Shown here: positions 1 to 10,800 of the stretch, one piece after another
Layout: every line of letters starts with the position of its first letter
Numbering within the stretch: the stretch's first letter is position 1
Assembly: GCA_000149265.1 (NCBI GenBank)
Contig: CH002044.1
Location: forward strand, 1,612,014 to 1,676,013
Reading direction: 5' to 3'
Length of the DNA: 64,000 bases
Source of the DNA: Ciona savignyi
Taxonomy: Eukaryota > Chordata > Ascidiacea > Phlebobranchia > Cionidae
Translations under genes and position numbers: made by a program
The notes under the pieces: model-generated
The model's database searches: none
What the model was told of the DNA's origin: nothing
What the model saw: only the letters and a program-made list of their open reading frames with translations

Positions 1-640
1 AAAAAAATGGTGTAAATCAGGGCTGTGCAACCCAACACACAAACATGGACATGCCAATTTATTTCATAACCCATTCTCATGCCTACATTTGGCAATGTAT
101 GTTTAATTGCTATTGTGACGCAGACAAAAATCCAATTTGTTATCATTGTTGGGATTGGTCTTTTGTATTCTGAAAAACAATGGACTGTGTAACAAACCTT
201 GGCTTTCACCATTGTATTTTAACAAAAGATCACATGCCATTTTTATTTTGCTACATGTTGGCCATCTCTGGTATACAAGATGCAGCAAGCAGCTTTCCTT
301 GTTCAAAATAGAAGATTTCAATGGGCCACTTTAAAATTGCAATTAAGAGTTATTATTAAACGAATCCGGCCAATTTGTGAGCATGTGGTATTCTGATGAA
401 TTCCTGCCGCATTACCAACTGTCAATTTTCCAATGGCGAAAAGTTTATCTCCAAATTCTAATACCTCAACATGACCGGATTTATTGATGCTTCATTTCCT
501 GCACTTACGACCAAAAATATAAATTTACATTGCCCTGTTCCCATTATTTGATCATTGTGTTGAATTGAATCAGACATTTCCGCAATTCGGAAGAAAATAT
601 ATGTAATACGGCAGTGGTTTACATTAAAAAGCATTGGTAA
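1..640. other. Left-edge non-coding stretch
   Basis: AT-rich sequence with no exon I can support. The short open frames here have no recognisable similarity. It could be intron or 5' flank of the zinc-finger gene that follows, whose first exon may lie outside the window. Confidence 0.4.
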
Positions 641-3600
641 ATGGTCAATTCTCTAAACATCTCATTGCATATAAAGTCCCAATATTTCCCCAAGGTCACA
701 AGCAACCCGTCAACAGTCCAATCGATGACGTTGACGCTTCCCACAACCGAACAACACCAAGTCATCAATCAACAACAACTCTTGCAACAACAACTATCGC
801 AGCAACAACCCCAACAACAGCTGCAGCAAGCTCAGGCAAACATACAGACACACCAGCAACAACAGCAGAACAACTTGCAGCCACAACAACAGCAACAACA
901 AAGGCAACAAGTGATTCCACAACAGGTAAATATCAGGATATCCGCATTTTCTCTCATGGATAGGAATCACAAGCGCATTATATTACATGCAATCTTCAGA
1001 TTTTGCCTACAGTCTAGTTGCTATTGTACTGTGTTGAATATAATGGTATTCTGTGACAGTTCTGTCCTTAATACCATTACACCACTTGCCACTTGATTAA
1101 GGAAACATTCAAGTACCTTGCTCAATGACGCAACTAATTAGTCGCGAGGGGCACCTGATGTACATGTCAGTTCAATCTATTATGGTAGGGTGTGATAATG
1201 AGGCATATGCACTATAAATGTACAGACACACAAATCAAACTGTTTATTAGAAAATAATTAATCTTTTTCACAATTAGAAGTATGCAAACCCAGCTTTATA
1301 TGTACTTTTCATTGTCCGCACTTGATATGGTTGCGCAGTGTGCACTATGCTTTACATCACTAAAATAGCTTCTGGTGTTAATCTATTTGTGTAAACTACT
1401 GAAAACTTTCTGCAACTTTTCTGCAAGTTAATTCCTGACCCTTTTTATTAAACTCTATATGTTAACCACTTTTTGGGTATTTCTAAGTATTTAACAAATG
1501 GCGTTCAGGATTTATCAAATAGTAAATCAGTTTAAATATTTAGTAGCTCATAGCTGGCCTAGAATATGTACGCAAAACCAGATTAGGCTACTGCACTCAA
1601 ATTATTAAATGAACATTTAATGCTTTTTTCTTTGGTTAATGACCCACACCCTCATTGTTCTAACAAATAATCATGAAGCAGCCTTCACAAAACTTGTAGG
1701 TTGCTAAAGTTACATTTGCTAGACTCCACTAAATTCCCACCCACCACAGACGATGGTACTGATTGAGCCACACTCCACACCCTACCATGTGTGCAAGTAC
1801 TGCAACAAGCAATTCTCAACAAGATGCGAACCGATTGGACTCACAAACCCGGGATTACCCAATGGTCAAACAGTAGCCACGGTGACTGGTCAACACATGC
1901 AGCTCCCGATTTGCTCTTCAACAGGCCCCCTTGGCCTGGTAACCCCAGTTATGGCTTCCCTCCCGCAAGTTGTAAGTTTATATGAATAGGATTAATGTAT
2001 AAATTGTGTTTTCTAATGTATAAATTTGGGTTTGTATATATGAGGAAACTTGTTGATTTGCCAGGGGAGCAAAATTGCATCATTATGATCTAATGTTCGT
2101 TTTGCGAGTTTTAATTCAGGATCTTGTAAAGGACATAACAATCAAGCGTTAGTTATGTAGATATAGGTATTAAATCTGTGGAACCAGGGATAAAAATTTT
2201 ACTCTAGTGCTTTTAATTATAAGATTTCGGTAGGATGGGTATTCCTGTTTAATCTTTGTAAATGAAAAAAGCGAGTGGTGTTATCACATTGGGTTAGATG
2301 TTGCTTCACTTAAAACCCATTAATCCACTAGATCAGTGATTCCCAACCGCGGCTCCCAGCTAGCCTTCTTGCGGCTCTCATTGACCTTTGAAAATCCCTT
2401 AAAAATATAAGAATCTGATTCTAATAATAAAAAAATTAAATTAGTATTCTAAAATTACCCTTGCTTAGTTTGAAGGCTAGGAAAAGAGTTTTTAGTTCAT
2501 AGTTAAGGTTAGAGGCAAGGAAAGTTGTGAACAGGCTGCTATTGTTACGTCACTGTTTTCTTAAAGCAGTGTGTTTTCATGTTTTCATGAGTGTTTTCAT
2601 GCGGCTCCATACGTATTCTAAAATTTGAAATTTGGCCCCGACACTAAAAAAGGTTGGGAACCACTGCACTAGATCCAGGCAATATCCAGTAAGTGCCTTG
2701 CCCAAGGGTCACAACTGACTAACTTGCAACCCATTTAGAATGCAAGTCTTTGAGTAAAAAACATATAAACCATGAAGAGTTTTTTTGATTAATAACCTGG
2801 TCTTATATTTCAAGGCGTTTGTTCAACCACCTTTGCAACAACTCCATCAAACACAAGCCATGATTCAACATCAGCAGTCACATTTGCAACAAGAGAAACT
2901 GCAGGGCACTCAACAAAATCATCAACACACCCAACAAATCAATATTCAACATCTGAATATTCAACAACAACCAAGAATTCAACAACAACAACAGCAGCAG
3001 CAGCACATTAGACAACAGCTGCAGCCAACACAGCAACAACAACAACAACAACACCATCAGCAACAGGAGCAACCACAGAGCGCGCAACAAACAGAAAGAC
3101 CACACGCGTGCAAATACTGCGAGAAACACTTCGCCACCAAGTGGTACCTCGACCAGCATGAGAAGATCCACACGGGGGAGGCAGACATGTGCAAGCAGTG
3201 CGGGAAGTACTTCGTAACCCGCTGGCACTTAGACAAGCACATGAGAGTCCACATGTCTGGGGGCTCTAATGCGTCGAAGCGGGCGAAGAAAGAGACAGAA
3301 TCGCCGTCAACAGCAACAATGCAAACGAACCCGGCAAACTCGCATGTCCGACAAGTCCCAGCGATCGAGTTCCCACAACAGATCCTCGTCGAACCCCCAT
3401 CAACCTCGATTCGCCAGATTATCTCTTCCACTTCGACGGTTACCGTGAGCAGTGTTGCAGAACAGGCGACCACCCGTGTCGTGTCCGCATCGTACCCACA
3501 CCCCACCGACGGGACCCAGGTATTCCTACAAACGATGAGTCAACAAATGCCCCAGGAAAACCCGGGGGTTAACGTGTCGAGGGAAAACAACGAACAACAT

Positions 3601-3660
3601 TCGAACCAAGATAATAAAAACCAGCAGCATCCTCACCCCATGTCAATTTCTTACTCATAA
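641..3660 (+). CDS. Glutamine-rich C2H2 zinc-finger protein (3 exons seen)
   Basis: Exons 641-925, 1750-1971 and 2815-3660, all joined in phase 0 by GT-AG introns (donors gtaaat and gtaagt). Exon 1 is mostly glutamine runs. Exon 2 holds a CKYC half-finger and a Gly/Thr/Val-rich stretch. Exon 3 has more poly-Gln, then two C2H2 fingers at about 3109-3168 (CKYC...HEKIH) and 3190-3252 (CKQC...HMRVH) with the usual C-x2-C-x12-H-x3-H spacing, then a Ser/Thr/Pro/Gln-rich tail ending in TAA. The finger linker and low-complexity activation-like regions point to a nuclear DNA-binding transcription regulator. The true 5' end is uncertain: ATG 641 follows an in-frame stop directly, but an acceptor-like AG at 693-694 means exon 1 may instead be internal. 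I do not recognise the orthologue. Confidence 0.8.
2255..2740 (-). repeat. tRNA-derived SINE copy split by a hAT-like element
   Basis: The segments on either side of the hAT-like element (about 2300-2333 and 2667-2740) line up with the middle of the fuller SINE at 45342-45634: the 'acccattaatcc' and 'aagtgccttgcccaagg' blocks are shared. The copy lies in intron 2 of the zinc-finger gene and is degenerate at both ends. Confidence 0.6.
2334..2666. mobile_element. Non-autonomous hAT-like element, 333 bp
   Basis: Terminal inverted repeats CAGTGATTCCCAACC (left) and CAGTGGTTCCCAACC (right, reverse complement) are flanked by a perfect 8-bp direct repeat, cactagat, at 2326-2333 and 2667-2674. An 8-bp duplication with CAGTG ends is characteristic of hAT transposons. 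No transposase frame is present, so this is a MITE-type element needing a helper. It sits in the last intron of the zinc-finger gene. Confidence 0.9.
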
Positions 3661-3753
3661 CGTTTGTTGAAGTAAATGAAAATGGCTGTAGATACAAACA
3701 AGTAGTACTCGATTAGCAAATATGCTAGGTAGTATCACTTACAATTACTTTTT

Positions 3754-3759
3754 AATAAA
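3754..3759 (+). terminator. Poly(A) signal of the zinc-finger gene
   Basis: AATAAA 94 bases after the TAA stop. A second AATAAA-like site lies near 3890. This gives a short 3' UTR in the roughly 0.7-kb gap to the convergent ERAL1 gene; nothing else is recognisable in 3661-4369. Confidence 0.6.
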
Positions 3760-4369
3760 TCACTATGTACCTGGGTGACTATTTTTAGCCGAATTAAACT
3801 TTTACTTTTTATTGCCGAATTGTGTCGTTCCTTTAAATGTGTAGTGGTGTCATATATTGTTTGATGAGATCACACTGGATTGCATATTTTAAATAAAAAC
3901 AGATGCTTATCGCCATGCAGTTTGACTGATTTTCGTTTGGTCCAGCTGATTAATTCTACTGGTAGTGTGTTGAACCGTCAACTGGAGGGTGGTGAGATCA
4001 CATTCAACTAGCTGCTGTGGGAAGGATTACACATATTATAGCATTAATGCAAGCTTCCTGCAATCAGGTTAAATTTAATAGCTAATGTGAGACAAATTGT
4101 GTTAAATGCTTTACCAGGGATGAAATAAGCGATAAGATGGCGTGGTATGAATGCAATGCATAGCTTTTATACTACTCAACCAGGAAACAAAACGGAGTCT
4201 AAAAGCAGGGAACCCTTAATCAACACTTATTTCATCCCCAGCTCTAATAATATAATCTTTAGTTTGTATTTAATTTCCGCTCTAGTTTCCTCTTTACCTG
4301 AAACAAATTAGACTCTTGGTACCAATGCATTATCCACTTCATACAAAACAAACATAATAGAAAATAATT

Positions 4370-5593
4370 TTATTTTAGATAAGGCATTAATTGGACTGTT
4401 GCTTCACAATTTAAAAGCTTTTCAATTCTAGATTTAGCAGAATATTCAATGGTGTCCATGCTTTGATTTAGAAGTCGTGCATGGGCATTTTTTCTGCAAA
4501 CCAGTTCAAATTGCAGATTCATTACTCCGTGGTTACGTTGCAAACTTGATACTCCGACTTTTATTTGGTATGGAATTTCATAAGGCAAGTTGTCCAACAT
4601 AGCAGAACGCACAATATCTTTCAGTATATTGTCTGTTGGTTCAGGCGTTACAACATTTTGGGGGAAATTCCACCTACCCGACCTTGTTTTAGAAGTAAGG
4701 TAATTGCGTAATCGGTCTGTTTCCCACCCTCTTAATGCAGATATGACGAAAACTTCATTAAAGTGAGGCCACCCCCGACAGTTCCGTAGTTGCTGTAGCA
4801 GTTTTTCCTCGCTCCGGTACAAGAATCCTAAATCTTCCGTGCTTGACAACTCATCAACCTTATTTATAGCTTGAATCACTTCTGCTTTCACTGGAGGCAC
4901 TTCTATAGGTTTGGGAGGGTTTTTCCTCTTTACCGGTTTACATTCCACACCACCAACTACACCTGTTGTCAGCTGTGGTATAAGCTCATAAACGGTGGAT
5001 TTTTTTCGAACCTTATCCAATTTATTTATTACCAAAATGGAAGGGATGTGCTGGTGTTTTATTAGGTGCACCAGTACTTCGGGGTCCAAGAATCCGTTTA
5101 AAGTTCTTTTCATGGAAAGGTCGACAACCACCAGACAAATGTCGGACTCCGCAAAACAATCGCTCGGAAAATCTTGGTTGAATTGTCCATGAAACCTTTT
5201 CGATTTCGACTTATTAAAAATACCAGGGGAGTCTTGAAACTCAATTTGAACATCCCCATGGGTGAAAATTCCGAGAGAATTTTTGACCGTGGTATCAATT
5301 CTAGTCGATGTTGCCATGACTTGTGTGTTGATAAGGGTGTTCACAAGCGTTGATTTTCCAACATTGGGCATGCCTATAACACCCACCCTTAGCCGTTTAC
5401 TGTTCTTCACTGCATCTTTTTTATCGGATTCAAACTGCAGTTTACTGAAGTCTGAGGAAACGTTAACTTTTTCTGTGACAGGTAGTTCATTCAAGAAACT
5501 GGGCATGTTCGAATAAGCTGAGTTGACAACTTTTTCTTTTGATTTACTGAAATGCAACAAAAATAATCTTGTTCGCTCCATTATTCTTTGCAT
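4370..5593 (-). CDS. ERAL1: ERAL1, mitochondrial Era-type GTPase
   Basis: A single open frame of 407 codons plus stop from ATG 5593. G1 P-loop GMPNVGKST, G3 DSPG and G4 NKLD are all present in order, followed by a C-terminal KH-type RNA-binding region (IKVGVSSL... to the end). Human ERAL1 (about 437 residues) is a matrix GTPase that chaperones 12S rRNA in small-subunit assembly, and the same role is expected here. The frame is open upstream to 5758, but the start at 5593 (or the ATG at 5581) gives an Arg-rich, hydrophobic N-terminus (MERTRLFLLHF) suited to mitochondrial import. A good acceptor (ttattatag) at about 5636, just 5' of this start, could be a cis or spliced-leader acceptor. AATAAA overlaps the stop codon on the coding strand. 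Confidence 0.9.
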   Translation of the reverse strand: MQRIMERTRLFLLHFSKSKEKVVNSAYSNMPSFLNELPVTEKVNVSSDFSKLQFESDKKDAVKNSKRLRVGVIGMPNVGKSTLVNTLINTQVMATSTRIDTTVKNSLGIFTHGDVQIEFQDSPGIFNKSKSKRFHGQFNQDFPSDCFAESDICLVVVDLSMKRTLNGFLDPEVLVHLIKHQHIPSILVINKLDKVRKKSTVYELIPQLTTGVVGGVECKPVKRKNPPKPIEVPPVKAEVIQAINKVDELSSTEDLGFLYRSEEKLLQQLRNCRGWPHFNEVFVISALRGWETDRLRNYLTSKTRSGRWNFPQNVVTPEPTDNILKDIVRSAMLDNLPYEIPYQIKVGVSSLQRNHGVMNLQFELVCRKNAHARLLNQSMDTIEYSAKSRIEKLLNCEATVQLMPYLK

Positions 5594-5934
5594 TGTGATG
5601 AAACACTTACGTCGCTTATAGATGAACCCAAAGATCCTATAATAAAAGGAAATATTACTGATAACAATGGCCCTGTGTAAAGCACAGATTTTAATCTGTG
5701 GACAAATTTTTATTTCATGTCTGCAGACAATATAATTCGTGGACTCAGCAATGTCCAAGACATATACTTGGTGGGAGTCGACTGTTAAAGGTTACTGCTT
5801 ACTAACAAACACAAAACAGGTAAGGTTATTTTATTATTAGTTCTAAGACTTCTAACTTTTCGTCATTTGGGAACACATGACTTTTTCGTTTCGGTACCAG
5901 CTGTAGACTTTAACCCGAGTTGGAAAAACATGTT

Positions 5935-6085
5935 TTCCATGTTTATCCCCGTGAATGGGAAAACCAAGAGGGTTAACACACGTAATATGTACGGTCGTGT
6001 GGCCAAATGGTTAACGCGACCGATACATATACCGACTACTATACAAAAACGGTCCAAGTGACGAGCCCATCATAGGTTAAAAAAA
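5935..6085 (+). repeat. Composite of two tRNA-derived repeat families
   Basis: The left part (about 5938-5985) matches the body of the SINE family seen at 45342-45634 ('gaatgggaaaaccaag', 'ggttaacacacg'). The right part (5990-6085) matches a second family with a tRNA A-box-like core, GTGTGGCCAAATGGTTAACG, also found at 25498-25600 and, inverted, at 30565-30663 and 7785-7862. The small open frames across it are repeat-derived. Confidence 0.65.
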
Positions 6086-6870
6086 ACACACGTAATATGT
6101 CGCATTTTATTTAATTTGTTTAGATTTAGCCGTTACATCAAATTTTATTTTGATTTGTTTAGATTTAGTTATTATTGTGTGATTTATTGACTGTTCGTTT
6201 AACCGTTATTCTACGTCATTTTGTATTTTAAATATTTTTGTTATTTGGACGAAAAAATAACGAACTAATTTCTAATAAGTACCGTTTAACCAGGTTAAAC
6301 GTTTAGAAGAGCATCTGCATCGCCCAAAGTTTGTTGGTCAAAACCACAAACTGGTTTAATCCGTTGTTGTCTTGTGCAAGCGACTGAAACACTAGAAAGG
6401 TCCAAATACCTTAACTCCGCTAGGCGGCGGGCACGAGGTATTATCATCAGCCCCTGCGTTATATTCCAATTAGAAGTAGATTGTAAACTGTCTTGTGGCC
6501 GAGTGATTTGCATCGATTCATATACAGAATTTGCTTAGACCGGAAAACAAATGTCTATTTACAAAGCTAAATATAACCTGCTCTATTCTATCCCAACTAC
6601 AAAAAGTAGATCATATGCAAACTTTGTATTAATCCACACACGCGCTAATGATTCGCACCAAAAAGTAGTTTAAAAGACTTCAAAAAACCAAAATATCGTT
6701 CATGTTCAGTGTAATAAATGGAAGTAATGCGAAGTAAATCGTTAGACTGAATAGAAAACATGGAGTTATCGTTAACTGTAAGGTCTATGTTTCAATTGCA
6801 AAATAAAAACTGAATTCATGTCGAAATTGTCGACCATGTTAGTGTTCCACACGTCTTGGATTGTATAACA
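6086..6870. other. Intergenic, no confident gene
   Basis: A 72-codon minus-strand frame at 6295-6513 has fairly balanced codon use, but I recognise no family and see no convincing exon structure. The rest is AT-rich. Confidence 0.3.
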
Positions 6871-7344
6871 CAGTGGTTCCCAAACCGGGCGCCGCGGCGC
6901 CCTGGGGAGCCGCGAGACTTTGCCAGGGGCGCCACGAAAGCATGCGGAAGTTGCTGCATTTATTGTTTTTTTCACAAAAATTACAGTACATGTTCGTTAC
7001 ACCAGTAAAACGTTAATTGGAGATGTTTAAGCCTGGTGTACAACCCCATACACTGGCATACAGCATTCGTTTTACTTGTAAAATCCATTGTTCGGTGTTA
7101 TCTCCCACTATTTGCTGACAAACGTGGCATTGATTTTCGAATAATGGTTTGTCAAATAACTGCTTTGCATTAATTGACTGTTCGTCACTTTGGTGAATAG
7201 TTCTGAATGGTTATCCAAATGCGTGCTAGTCTGGATCTACAATATACAATACTTGCAGTTTAAAAATTTTGGGTTTATGAGGGAGCCGCACGGTTTAAAA
7301 AGTTTTCAAAGGCGCCGCCAACCAAAAAAGTTTGGGAACCACTG
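6871..7344. mobile_element. Non-autonomous hAT-like element, 474 bp
   Basis: Ends CAGTGGTTCCCAAAC and GTTTGGGAACCACTG form inverted repeats. They are flanked by a perfect 8-bp duplication, gtataaca, at 6863-6870 and 7345-7352. The terminal ~60 bp on each side are GC-rich (ggcgccgc motifs); the centre is AT-rich and non-coding. The ends resemble those of the element at 2334-2666, so both probably used the same hAT transposase. Confidence 0.9.
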
Positions 7345-7441
7345 GTATAACATGTCATTATGTCTATACACTGCATAAACAGCAACACTTGTTATCGGTC
7401 GCTAGTCAATTCGAACCAAGGGTATTAATAATAGATTAGTC

Positions 7442-7541
7442 NNNNNNNNNNNNNNNNNNNNNNNNNNNNNNNNNNNNNNNNNNNNNNNNNNNNNNNNNNN
7501 NNNNNNNNNNNNNNNNNNNNNNNNNNNNNNNNNNNNNNNNN
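7442..7541. other. Assembly gap (100 N)
   Basis: Exactly 100 N, a conventional size for a gap of unknown length. Confidence 0.95.
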
Positions 7542-7784
7542 TAATTATACACATGAGGTGTAAACCGATACAAAAAAAACATTTATCTTTTATCCAGTTT
7601 GTCCACTGGAATACCGGTATATATTATTGTTTTTTAATCGTGCGTTTAAATATAAGCAAACATCTTTATAGAGAAGATATCGCTTGTTAATTTCTCATTG
7701 CAATTAGAAAATGGTATACATATGCGTTTTATTTGCGTAGATATAGAAAAACGCGAGTAGCGTTATTGATTTTTTTTTAACCTA

Positions 7785-7862
7785 TCCAAGTTTCGAAGCC
7801 ATGATGGTCTCGTCACTAGGACGTTTTTTATATAAGAGTCGGGGTAGCGTTATTTAACAGTG
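7785..7862 (-). repeat. Degenerate tRNA-derived repeat (second family)
   Basis: Shares 'cgtcactagga' and 'gtagcgtta' blocks with the copy at 30565-30663, and in reverse complement with 5990-6085. No coding potential. Confidence 0.5.
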
Positions 7863-10800
7863 AATAACCAACCAAGAAAACAGCAGGAGCCACCTTGTGG
7901 TGGATTATTATATCCAGGAGTTGAAAGAGTTGCTGCAATCAGGTTTCCCGCCAAAAGGACATCGGGTTAAAACCGTGTCCAAAGGCGACTGCAGTAGAAT
8001 TTTGTTTTACCTTTCCGTTTGGTTTTGGAGCCAAGAAAGGATCTCCGGCCAGTTAATTTAGATTATGTGTATCAAATTCTGCCAACACACGATTTCCCCT
8101 GGCATTTATCAGACGATATGACCATGCATAAATCCTTAATGGATTTTCCCACTCTATACAAATATGAAAGGTTGTGTCATTTAGCAGTTCACGGAAGCTG
8201 ACTCTGATCCATTGATATCCCACCCGTACCGATCGGATCGCTCAAAACTCAAGTTGCACCCAATATACAACATACTTAAAGCTCCTTTAACTTGACTTTC
8301 AGCATACGAGATAGTTTGGCGGTTATCACGTTGTAACGTCTGTTGTTGCTCCTCTACCCATGGAGGTAAAAGCAACATCCTATATCTTCGGCTGTTTTAC
8401 CAATTGCACAGAACAATAAAGTGTATTGGGAGATGGATTTTCTTAAAGCCACCTTTAATAATTGAACAAGGAACCCATGAAATGTTAATTGCGTCCGACA
8501 AAATTTGAGAAACGGGCAATTTTCGCTCTTGATTTATCACATCGGCAATCTTACGCGAAACCTAATCTGTCCCTTAAAATAGGCTTATTTGATTAGGCTA
8601 ATTGGATTTCTTAGTCTCCGAAATCCCTTTGGTGGCCACAAAGGTTAATTCTGCCGTGGTGTGTGGTGCTAATCACAAAACAGAAGATTGTGGATAGGTA
8701 ATGTGGTATACATTGATCCCCAATGGAGCAAATTGAATTTTTGTAAGGAGTGTTGCGATACAGAAAACGGTGCTTGTGGTCAGAAAGCGCCGATGGACTA
8801 GTAGGGGATCGAAAGTATCGCGGTTTACGGGGAGCATCTATCCGTGCACGTTTACAAGATTGTTGCCAGCCACAAGATTACATAACGCCCGATGTAAACT
8901 TTTTCACACGAATACATCATCTTTAATGTGTAAAAATAGGCTTTGCGTGCATTATTGCACATATATCGACAGTTTTTTTCTGACCTTGATCATGATTAAT
9001 TGTCCTTTCAAATACAGGTTTTGATATAGAATGATTAAATATACATATATTCCCGTACATATGTCATATATTCGTTGCTAGCCATTAGTAAAAACGACGC
9101 CGTGTCTTGATTGGAAAGATTATTCATACTTTACAATCAGGTTGAAATGTAAGATCGGTTGTAAGATTGTTGCAGCGACTTTTTCCGCAAAGGCCAAAAA
9201 AGAATCGTTGTTTCTTTATTATGAGAAAAGAGGGACTCTCCGCGCCCCTCTCACTTCACGTTTTGCTAATTGCGATTGTACTGTCATTATCCTTATTCTT
9301 GCTGCTTAAGACAAGGAAATATGCAGCATTTAAACTTGAACTTATTTATATGAGCCGAAAAAGTGTGTAGAGTCAGAAAGTACAATACCTTGTTTTTTAT
9401 CAAAAATTACCAAATGACCAGAGCCATGAGACTTCGTATTATTAATTTGTTAACAGTTTAGTTCAGAAGAGTCTAACAGTAGTTACTGTATGTGTATTGA
9501 GTTTTCACGTAAATTATTAAAAGGTGGAAACATTTTAAATCTGTTACAAATCCCGGATGAAGAAGTTTTAAAAAAACTTAACATCAGTTTAGCTTAAAAT
9601 TAATTATAACCAATACTATTGCGTTAGCGTTAGCGGGCAAATCACAATTGGAATTTAAATGGTCAAGTTAGAAATCAGCATTGACACATCATCCATTTTC
9701 GTTGTATAACAGAATTCACGATAAAACTACAAGTTTATTAGAATTCACAACAAAACTGCAAGTTTGTTACCTAGTGTAAGTCATCCACTGTACCATAATG
9801 AACTCATCGAAGATGTGCAGCTTCACGTGTTCAGTGAACCGTATCCTGTCGTCCGCCGAATTCCAGAGGGACAACATAGCCCGATGCGGTCGCGGATTCC
9901 AGTTTTAAGGTCCATTAGTATCTATTTTAACGGCGGGTAATTCATCGTCATTCTTTGTCGACGTGCGGTGCATCAAAAGGGCAATTAATTACGCACACAT
10001 ATTGATTTAACTTGAACATTATGTGAAAAATTAATGACAAGACGCTTCTGGATTTTCTAGTAAATCTGCTGTTATTGATTATGACATAAAACGTAAGATT
10101 TTAAATAATTAGAATACGCATAATTGTCGCCGAAATCTAATACGATTTAAATGTTGCATGTTAAAGCGTACAGCTAACATTCTCCCCCTATGTTTGCGGC
10201 TGCGGTACATAGACCAACTTGGATTTGGTTTTCGCGGTACATTTTAGCAGTGCCGGTTATTGCATCCTTGGTGCATACCGTTGGTAATTTGAATACTGTG
10301 TAATAGCGAGGTCCTTAAGCTAAATCATAGTTTCGATGTAAAGTTGTTGATACAGTTCTTTATATGTTAACTAGGTAAAATCCGCATTTACTTGTGCTAC
10401 CTTCTATGCATAGATACCACTCGGGCCGTCTATGGGTGACCAATTGGTCACGTAACGTAAACAGGTTTTACAAAAATGGATGGCCAGCAAAATAGAAACC
10501 AAGGAAGTCGCATTCATTTTTTCGCGATACACTTGGTGCACTTACTCGCAAAGCTATAATAAATAAAGTGGCGCGCTTATACAGTTTCACTGTCTGTTTC
10601 AAGGGATTAATTATAGTCTAGCCTACGCCGGCAGTTCAGTTCTATTTAAGCGATTGATCGAAGTTATTCTCTTCCACTGGGAGTTATAACTAGGATATTA
10701 ATGAGGCAGGGCAATGTAAGTCATTGGGGAAAACGGGACAGCATGCTTTACAATAGTTTACGTTGTTGTGTTGGCGCATATTCATTTGCTTGCAATAACT

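Noticed and set aside
634..963. Thr/Ala-rich 109-codon plus frame
   Set aside because: It is the shifted frame of the CAA-repeat exon; the 641 frame joins the later exons in phase and gives poly-Gln.
1791..1985. 64-codon frame through zinc-finger exon 2
   Set aside because: The 1753 frame is in phase with both flanking exons and includes CKYC; this one is not.
2878..3228. Leu-rich minus-strand frame
   Set aside because: Antisense of the CAA/CAG tract; poly-Leu is a by-product of the poly-Gln codons and zinc fingers on the other strand.
3057..3506. 149-codon minus-strand frame
   Set aside because: Antisense of the zinc-finger exon, which has clear C2H2 fingers.
5594..5758. N-terminal extension of ERAL1 to the upstream Met
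   Set aside because: The extra 55 residues have no family counterpart and follow an acceptor-like site; the Met at 5593 gives the expected length and a plausible presequence.
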